From NCBI GenBank assembly GCA_003164305.1, contig PLSZ01000594.1, forward strand, positions 1-20,187: 20,187 bases of DNA. The letters run 5' to 3'. Of the stretch, positions 15,334-20,187 are shown piece by piece. A program made the translations under genes and the position numbers. Each line of letters starts with the position of its first letter. Within the stretch, counting starts at the first letter, position 1. The notes below the pieces were generated by a model. That model did not search any database and was not told the DNA's origin. It was given only the letters and a program-made list of their open reading frames with translations. The stretch comes from Acetobacteraceae bacterium. Lineage in GTDB: Bacteria; Pseudomonadota; Alphaproteobacteria; Acetobacterales; Acetobacteraceae.

Positions 15334-16286
15334 GCGTGAGCTCCCGCGCGGTATTTCGAGAGGCTGCCGCCGTGCATGACTTTGCCGGGGAGCGGATGGC
15401 CAACGATGTCTTCAGCCATGCGGGCGCAGCCGATCAACGCGTCAAGGTCGATACCGGTTTCGATGCCCATTTCATGCGCCATGAACACCAGGTCCTCGGT
15501 GCAAATGTTCCCGGCCGCTCCCTTATGGCCGGCGAACGGGCAACCACCAAGGCCGGCGCAAGAACTATCGAAACTGGCGATGCCCATCTGCATGCCCATC
15601 AACGCGTTGGCGATGCCGGTGCCGCGGGTGTCGTGCAGATGCAGAGCGAGCTTCAGGTCCGGCCACCTCTCGCGGATCAAGCCGACAACACGTTGCACCG
15701 ATGCAGGGGACGCCCAACCGACGGTGTCGGCGATGCGAACGCGATCCAGCACGATGTCATACTCGTCGGCCAGATCCAGCAACTTGCCAACACATTCTCG
15801 AACTGTTTCCGGCGGGATCTCGCCTTCGAAATTGCAGCCGAACGCGGTCATCACGATCGCGGATTCAACGGGAATGCCACGCGCCTTGAAGAAGTCGAGT
15901 TGGCGGCGCTGCTCGATCAGCGTTTCCTCATTATTCTTGTTGGTGTTGTGGATCGAGAACGTGTTCGACGTGCTCATTTGAATGCCGCCGGTGATATGCA
16001 GCGGCGTTTGTACCGCGCGTTCGTAGCCGCGGAGGTTAAGTGCGATCCCGGTGTATTGAACGTCAGGACGCTGGCGGATCGTTTGCGCGACCTCAACCGC
16101 GTCCGCCATGCCCGGCACACGGCGCGCATCGACGAAGGAGACGCACTGGACATCGTGCAACCCGGTTTCCGCCAGAGCCTCGCAGAACCGCACCTTATCC
16201 GCCGTGCTGATCGGGCCTGCTTCGATCTGGAAGCCCTCGCGCGGGCCTTCCTCGTGGATTTCGATCCGTTTGGGCAGATCGGTCAT
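15330..16286 (-). CDS. Hydroxymethylglutaryl-CoA lyase-like protein
   Basis: From the ATG at 16286 (GGAGGG upstream) the product is 318 residues, the usual length for a DRE-TIM metallolyase of this group. HMG-CoA lyase splits HMG-CoA into acetoacetate and acetyl-CoA. Visible features are EEGPREGFQ (12-20), SFVDARRVPGMADA (50-63), the metal ligands His216 and His218 in LHLHDTRGTG, Cys249 in AGLGGCPFAG, and Asn260 in GAAGN. In the first motif Glu17 replaces the metal-ligand Asp found in human HMG-CoA lyase (Asp42). The protein may be a related acyl-CoA C-C lyase with another branched substrate. It heads the minus-strand pair with the crotonase-fold gene and diverges from the CoA-transferase genes. 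Confidence 0.88.
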   Translation of the reverse strand: MTDLPKRIEIHEEGPREGFQIEAGPISTADKVRFCEALAETGLHDVQCVSFVDARRVPGMADAVEVAQTIRQRPDVQYTGIALNLRGYERAVQTPLHITGGIQMSTSNTFSIHNTNKNNEETLIEQRRQLDFFKARGIPVESAIVMTAFGCNFEGEIPPETVRECVGKLLDLADEYDIVLDRVRIADTVGWASPASVQRVVGLIRERWPDLKLALHLHDTRGTGIANALMGMQMGIASFDSSCAGLGGCPFAGHKGAAGNICTEDLVFMAHEMGIETGIDLDALIGCARMAEDIVGHPLPGKVMHGGSLSKYRAGAHA

Positions 16287-16303
16287 GGCTTCCCTCCTGG
16301 CAT

Positions 16304-16323
16304 GTTGGTGGCATGATGCCGCG
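16304..16323. promoter_or_regulatory. Putative operator palindrome, copy 2
   Basis: GTTGGTGGCATGATGCCGCG carries GTGGCA-N3-TGCCGC (16308-16322) in the 59-bp gap between the divergent lyase-like gene and the first CoA-transferase gene. It starts 18 bases upstream of the minus-strand ATG and ends 23 bases before the plus-strand ATG, so it must overlap or border both promoters. The match to copy 1 (1289-1308) and the almost equal distance to the minus-strand start support a shared regulatory site. The binding protein is unknown. Confidence 0.55.
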
Positions 16324-16345
16324 GCGTCCGCCGGGAGGGAAATCC

Positions 16346-17473
16346 ATGCTTGAGGGAATTCGTGTACTCGAACTCGGTCAGGTTCTGTCGGCCCCATTCG
16401 CGGGCGCCATATTGGGCGACCTCGGCGCCGAGGTGTTGAAGATCGAACGCATCGAGGGCGGCGACGATGCGCGGCGCATGGGACCGGATTTTCGCCACGG
16501 CGATGCTTTGACGTTCCACATGGTCAACCGCAACAAGAAGTCCGTGGCGCTCGATCTGAAAAGCGAGGCGGGGAAAGCCGACTTCGAACGCCTCGCGGCA
16601 ACCGCGGACATCCTGGTGCATAGTCTGCGGCCTGGGGTGCCCGAGGCGTTGGGGATCGATGGGCCGTCGCTGACGGCGCGGCATCCGAGGCTGATCTACT
16701 GCGCGATTTCCGCGTTCGGTCATATCGGTCCGATGCGAGATCGTCCCGGATACGAACCGTTGATCCAGGCGTACAGCGGGCTGTCGAGCACCAATGGCGG
16801 TCCCGACGATCCGCCGATGCGCATGGGCGTCGCTGTCTGCGATCAGGGCACAGGCATGTGGATCGTCATTGGCGCCCTGGCCGCGCTGCAACGTCGGCAT
16901 CAAACGGGTCGCGGCACGATCGTCACCGCGTCCTTGCTGGAAACCGCCCTGGTCTGGGCCGCGCAACGCGGCGATGCGTGGGTCAACGAGGGCCGCATGC
17001 CGCCGAGGCATCGCTCGGGTCATCCGGCGTTGGCACCTTATGAGGCGTTCGAGGCCAAGGACGGGCCGTTTATCATCTGCTGCGGCAACGACCGGCTGTT
17101 CGCCAAGTTGGCGCGCGCGTTGGGCAAGCCGGAATGGAGCGAGGACGAACGTTTCGCCACCAACCGATCGGGGCTACGAAATCTTACCACTTTGGTCGTG
17201 CTGATGACGGAGATCCTTCGCACCCAACCTCGCGCCACCTGGATCGAGCGGTTGGAGGCGGTGGGCGTTCCCGCCGCGCCGATCAACACGCTGCCGGAGG
17301 CGCTGAACGAACCGCAAACGCGGGCTTTGGGTATCCTGCAGGATGTGCCGGGCGAGGATTACAAATTGACAGGCTCGGCGTTGTCGTTCGACGGCGTACG
17401 GCCGACCATCAGAAGCGCCGCGCCCAGGTTGGGGACCGCAACGGCGGAGGTGCTGACGCCATTGAGAGGGTGA
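16346..17473 (+). CDS. CaiB/BaiF family CoA-transferase (first of tandem pair)
   Basis: From ATG 16346 (GGGAGGGA five bases upstream) the product is 375 residues. It is a class III CoA-transferase, which swaps CoA between carboxylic acids through an enzyme-bound aspartyl anhydride. The N-terminal Rossmann-like part has LEGIRVLELGQVLSAPFAG and GDLGAEVLKIE. NRNKKSVALDLK (61-72) is the CoA-contact strand. Asp166 in VAVCDQGTGMW sits at the position of the catalytic Asp169 of formyl-CoA transferase. An earlier ATG at 16313 falls inside the palindrome and is unlikely. The second transferase follows closely, which raises the possibility of a two-subunit enzyme. The acids involved cannot be read from the sequence. 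Confidence 0.92.
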   Translation: MLEGIRVLELGQVLSAPFAGAILGDLGAEVLKIERIEGGDDARRMGPDFRHGDALTFHMVNRNKKSVALDLKSEAGKADFERLAATADILVHSLRPGVPEALGIDGPSLTARHPRLIYCAISAFGHIGPMRDRPGYEPLIQAYSGLSSTNGGPDDPPMRMGVAVCDQGTGMWIVIGALAALQRRHQTGRGTIVTASLLETALVWAAQRGDAWVNEGRMPPRHRSGHPALAPYEAFEAKDGPFIICCGNDRLFAKLARALGKPEWSEDERFATNRSGLRNLTTLVVLMTEILRTQPRATWIERLEAVGVPAAPINTLPEALNEPQTRALGILQDVPGEDYKLTGSALSFDGVRPTIRSAAPRLGTATAEVLTPLRG

Positions 17474-17503
17474 CGTATGATCGGGCGTTGTCAGGAGCCA
17501 GGA

Positions 17504-18688
17504 ATGCCAGGTCCTTTAGATGGTTATCGCGTCGTCGATTTGACTTCCATGATCTCGGGGCCTTTGGCCACGATGATTTTGGCGGATCAGGGCGCCGATG
17601 TGATCAAGGTCGAAAACCCCGATGGGGGCGATCACACGCGCGCCGCGAACAACCGGCGGAATGGATTTTCCGCGTCGTTTTTGAACAACAACCGTAACAA
17701 ACGATCGGTCGCGTTGGATTTGCGCGATCCGGCGGCGAAGGAAGTGTTGCTGCGCCTGGTGGCGACGGCGGATGTGTTCATTCAAAATTTCCGACCTGGC
17801 GTCGCCGAGCGGATGGGGTTCGGTGAGGACGCGCTGCGGGCGGTCAAGCCGGACATTATCTACGTCTCGATCTCCGGATTTGGTGAGACGGGACCATACG
17901 CGGGCAAGCCGGTTTATGATCCGCTGATCCAGGGCGTGTCGGGACTGGCGTCGGTCCAGGCTGGGTCGGATACGGAACGGCCTCGGCTGGTGCGAACGAT
18001 CGTTCCGGATAAGTTGACCGCGGTCGTGGCGTCTCAGGCGATCACGGCGGCACTGCTGGCGCGCGAGCGCACCGGCGTGGGCCAGCACGTGCGGCTGTCG
18101 ATGCTGGATGCGATCATCGCGTTTCTGTGGGCCTCCGATATGGGCAGCCAGACGTTTGTCGGAGGTGAATTTCCGCAACAGGAGGCGGCGAGCTTCATCG
18201 ATCTGATCTACGAGACCGCGACCGATTACATCAGCGCGGCGGTGCAGACCAACAAGGAATGGCTGGCGCTGACCCGGGCGTTGGACAAGCCGGAATGGTT
18301 GACCGATCCGCGTTTCACGACCCCGGCTCTGCGCCAGAAAAATATCAACGACCGCCTGACCATGACGCAGGAGGTTTTGAAGACGAAGCCGGCGACGGAA
18401 TGGCTGGACGTGTTGACGCGCGGGGGGGTTCCATGCGCGCCCGTTCTGACTCGCTCGGCGATGATCCAGGATCCTCAGGTCAAGGCGAACGGGATCGTTG
18501 TGGAGGTCGAACATCCCGAGGCGGGTCTGTTGCGGCAGGCACGGCCGGCGGCACGGTTTTCGGTCACACCCGCGGTGATTCGTCACGGCGGGCCCGAGCT
18601 TGGCGCGGATACCGAAACGATCCTGTCTGAACTCGGCTATTCGGCCGAGCAGATCGCGGCGCTGCGGACGAAGGAGCACGCGGTGTGA
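17504..18688 (+). CDS. CaiB/BaiF family CoA-transferase (second of tandem pair)
   Basis: A 394-residue class III CoA-transferase starting at ATG 17504, which has AGGAG six bases upstream and places the conserved PLDGYRVVDLT at the N-terminus. An ATG at 17477, three bases after the previous stop, also has a GAGAGGG site and would add nine residues. Key segments are ADQGADVIKVE (27-37), NNNRNKRSVALDLR (61-74), GPYAGKPVYDPLIQGVSGL (130-148) and TIVPDKLTAV with the catalytic Asp169. It differs clearly from the first transferase, so the pair is not a recent duplication. It may form a heteromer with that protein or act on a different acid pair. Confidence 0.92.
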   Translation: MPGPLDGYRVVDLTSMISGPLATMILADQGADVIKVENPDGGDHTRAANNRRNGFSASFLNNNRNKRSVALDLRDPAAKEVLLRLVATADVFIQNFRPGVAERMGFGEDALRAVKPDIIYVSISGFGETGPYAGKPVYDPLIQGVSGLASVQAGSDTERPRLVRTIVPDKLTAVVASQAITAALLARERTGVGQHVRLSMLDAIIAFLWASDMGSQTFVGGEFPQQEAASFIDLIYETATDYISAAVQTNKEWLALTRALDKPEWLTDPRFTTPALRQKNINDRLTMTQEVLKTKPATEWLDVLTRGGVPCAPVLTRSAMIQDPQVKANGIVVEVEHPEAGLLRQARPAARFSVTPAVIRHGGPELGADTETILSELGYSAEQIAALRTKEHAV

Positions 18689-18781
18689 TCTTTTCACCCA
18701 GCTTGACCACGCCGTTCGCATCAACATAGTGCGGCGAGAGATGACCCGGTCGATCTGGACCATGACGCGCGGAGTACCCTG

Positions 18782-19669
18782 ATGATTCAAATTCCCACCG
18801 GCCAGATCCCTGGTTTTTATCACCGCCGGATTGGCGACATCGTTGTCACCGCGCTGTCGGATGGCTATCTCGATGGCACGCTGGAGGTGTTGCGGAGCAT
18901 CACGCGCGACGACGCCCAGGGATTGCTGGACGCGCAATTCCGGCCGGGCCGGCGGACGTCGGTTAATTGCTATTTGATTTATTCGGCCGGCCGACTCGCG
19001 CTGGTTGAGACGGGATCGGGCGACTATTTGCTGCCGACGGCGGGCAAACTGCAACAAAACCTGAAAGCCGCCGGGGTCGATCCGGCCGACATCGATACCG
19101 TGATCCTGACGCATATGCATCCGGATCATTCCGCGGGTCTCACCGATCCGAAGACAGGCCGCAAGTTCTTCCCCAACGCCGAGTTGGTGGTGCATGAAAA
19201 CGAACCTCGGCATTGGCAGGACGATGGCGCCATGAGCCGCGCCAGCGAGCGCGCGAAGAAACTGTATTTTCAATGCGCGCGCGAACAGATGGCGCCTTAT
19301 CATAACGTCACTCGCACCTTCGCTCGCGCCGAGGAAGTCTTCCCCGGCGTGACCTCCGTTCCGTTGCATGGCCACACACCCGGACATAGCGGCTACATGG
19401 TCAGTTCCGGCCAGGATTCGTTGCTGATCTGGGGCGATATCATTCACGTGCCGGAAATTCAGGTGCCGCGGCCCGAGGTCACGATTGAGTTCGATACCGA
19501 TCCGCATCAGGCCGCCGCGACTCGCAAGCGCACCTTCGACATGGTCACCACGGACCGCCAGTTGATCGCGGGAATGCACGTTCATTTCCCCGGGTTCGCT
19601 CGTTTGGTGCGTGACGGCGACGGTTACCGGATGTTGCCGGAGCCTTGGGATCAGGCGTTCGGCGGGTGA
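18782..19669 (+). CDS. Metallo-beta-lactamase-fold hydrolase
   Basis: A 295-residue protein with the complete dinuclear zinc motif: THMHPDH (His111, His113, Asp115, His116), HGHTPGH with His202, IWGDI with Asp219, and a late GMHVHFPG with His268. The overall plan, with VNCYLIYSAGRLALVETGSG before the metal motif, is like quorum-quenching lactonases and other small-molecule hydrolases of this fold. There is no signal peptide, so it should be cytosolic. GGAG lies seven bases before the ATG. It sits 93 bp after the CoA-transferases and overlaps the exporter gene by four bases (GTGA). A lactone or thioester may be its substrate, judged only from fold and context. Confidence 0.92.
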   Translation: MIQIPTGQIPGFYHRRIGDIVVTALSDGYLDGTLEVLRSITRDDAQGLLDAQFRPGRRTSVNCYLIYSAGRLALVETGSGDYLLPTAGKLQQNLKAAGVDPADIDTVILTHMHPDHSAGLTDPKTGRKFFPNAELVVHENEPRHWQDDGAMSRASERAKKLYFQCAREQMAPYHNVTRTFARAEEVFPGVTSVPLHGHTPGHSGYMVSSGQDSLLIWGDIIHVPEIQVPRPEVTIEFDTDPHQAAATRKRTFDMVTTDRQLIAGMHVHFPGFARLVRDGDGYRMLPEPWDQAFGG

Positions 19670-20187
19670 CCCCAGGCCTTTTGCTGGCTTCCGCTGTCGC
19701 CGGAGCGGCTTACACGCTGGCACCGGGTCCCGCGTTCCTGGCTTTACTGGGCATTGGCGCGGGCAGCGGACGGCGTTCGGGCGCGCTGTTTCTCGCCGGA
19801 CACTTCGTCGGCGACATCGCATGGGCGACGCTCGCGCTGGTGGCGATCATTGGAGCCAAAACGATCGGCACGACGATCTTTAGTGTGTTGGACGCGGTGT
19901 GCGGCGCTTATTTGTGCTGGCTGGGATATCGGGCGGTGACGGCGCGGCGGCTCGACGATGGATCGACGAGTTTTGTGCCGCGCGATCCGTTGCGGCGCGG
20001 TCTGGCGTTTGGGTTATCGAATCCGAAGGCTTATCCAGTGGCGGTCGCGATGTTCACCGCTCTGCTGGCCGAACATGCGTCGGCGCTGGACTGGACGGCG
20101 TTGCCGTCGCTGCTTGGGGCCGCGTGCGTGGGGTTCATTACGGCCGACGTTATTTTGATCACGATCATTGGCGCGGGACCGGTCCGG
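19666..20187 (+). CDS. LysE/RhtB family translocator (3' end beyond window)
   Basis: The frame is open from a GTG at 19666, overlapping the hydrolase stop as GTGA, to the window end: 174 codons without a stop. Family members are about 200-210 residues, so roughly 30 residues are missing. It is hydrophobic, with the LysE-family N-terminal APGPAFLALLGIGAGSGRRS (19-38), YLCWLGYRAV (82-91) and GLAFGLSNPKAY (112-123). These inner-membrane exporters move amino acids, homoserine lactones or related small molecules outward. Coupling with the metallo-hydrolase suggests that it may export a product of that enzyme, but this is inference. Substrate unknown. Confidence 0.88.
   Translation, partial: MTPGLLLASAVAGAAYTLAPGPAFLALLGIGAGSGRRSGALFLAGHFVGDIAWATLALVAIIGAKTIGTTIFSVLDAVCGAYLCWLGYRAVTARRLDDGSTSFVPRDPLRRGLAFGLSNPKAYPVAVAMFTALLAEHASALDWTALPSLLGAACVGFITADVILITIIGAGPVR

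Noticed and set aside
16313..16345. Upstream ATG for the first CoA-transferase at 16313
   Set aside because: It lies inside the palindrome with no ribosome site, while ATG 16346 has a strong one and matches the family N-terminus.
16287..16397. Extended N-terminus of the HMG-CoA-lyase-like protein from 16397
   Set aside because: It would run through the divergent promoter into the CoA-transferase gene; ATG 16286 has GGAGGG upstream and fits the family length.
17516..19822. A 768-codon open frame on the minus strand across the second CoA-transferase and the metallo-hydrolase
   Set aside because: The translation is dominated by Arg, His and Gln with no recognisable motif, typical of an antisense frame in high-GC DNA. 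The plus-strand genes beneath it have complete catalytic motifs.
1..20187. Mobile elements, CRISPR arrays, tRNA genes or defence systems
   Set aside because: No transposase, integrase, direct-repeat array, cloverleaf or known defence domain was seen; gaps between genes are too small to hold most of these.

Overview
The window is high-GC DNA (roughly low-to-mid 60s percent by eye), densely packed with genes on both strands. The gene set suggests an alphaproteobacterium, most likely Rhodospirillales/Acetobacteraceae. The reasons are a short Ppx/GppA phosphatase directly followed by rlmE, many MmgE/PrpD and CaiB/BaiF paralogs, an orphan dipeptide-type solute-binding protein, and an intergenic palindrome of a type common in that class. 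The taxonomic call is inference from gene content only. No tRNA, rRNA, CRISPR array, insertion sequence or phage gene was seen. The longest stretch without a gene is about 160 bp (5959-6119), so there is no empty region over 300 bases.

Layout. (1) 1-5270: a MmgE/PrpD gene on the minus strand (3' end beyond the window) diverges from a plus-strand operon of a VOC protein, a luciferase-like flavin oxidoreductase, an acyl-CoA dehydrogenase-fold protein and a second MmgE/PrpD protein. (2) 5275-7691: two minus-strand genes, an RraA-type aldolase/decarboxylase-like protein and a periplasmic solute-binding protein, separated by a palindromic repeat. (3) 7777-9678: a metallophosphatase directly abutting a BenE-type transporter. 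(4) 9683-11952, minus strand: rlmE, ppx/gppA and a receiver-only response regulator, which look like core-genome genes. (5) 12073-14551: arylamine N-acetyltransferase and an acyl-CoA synthetase. (6) 14560-16286, minus strand: an HMG-CoA-lyase-like enzyme overlapping an enoyl-CoA hydratase/isomerase gene. (7) 16346-20187: two tandem CaiB/BaiF CoA-transferases, a metallo-beta-lactamase-fold hydrolase and a LysE-type exporter cut by the window end.

How the parts may work together. Blocks 1, 5, 6 and 7 carry parts of a carboxylic-acid catabolic route: CoA activation (synthetase, CoA-transferases), hydration or isomerisation (crotonase fold), C-C cleavage (HMG-CoA-lyase-like), flavin redox chemistry (LLM and acyl-CoA dehydrogenase folds) and MmgE/PrpD lyase or decarboxylase chemistry. 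The substrate cannot be read from the sequence. The most notable observation is a 20-bp palindrome-containing motif of near-identical sequence in both divergent promoter regions, at 1289-1308 and 16304-16323. It suggests that the two catabolic blocks, 15 kb apart and separated by core genes, share one regulator that is not encoded in this window. Several enzymes also lack or substitute a textbook catalytic residue, so their family names should not be taken as exact reactions.
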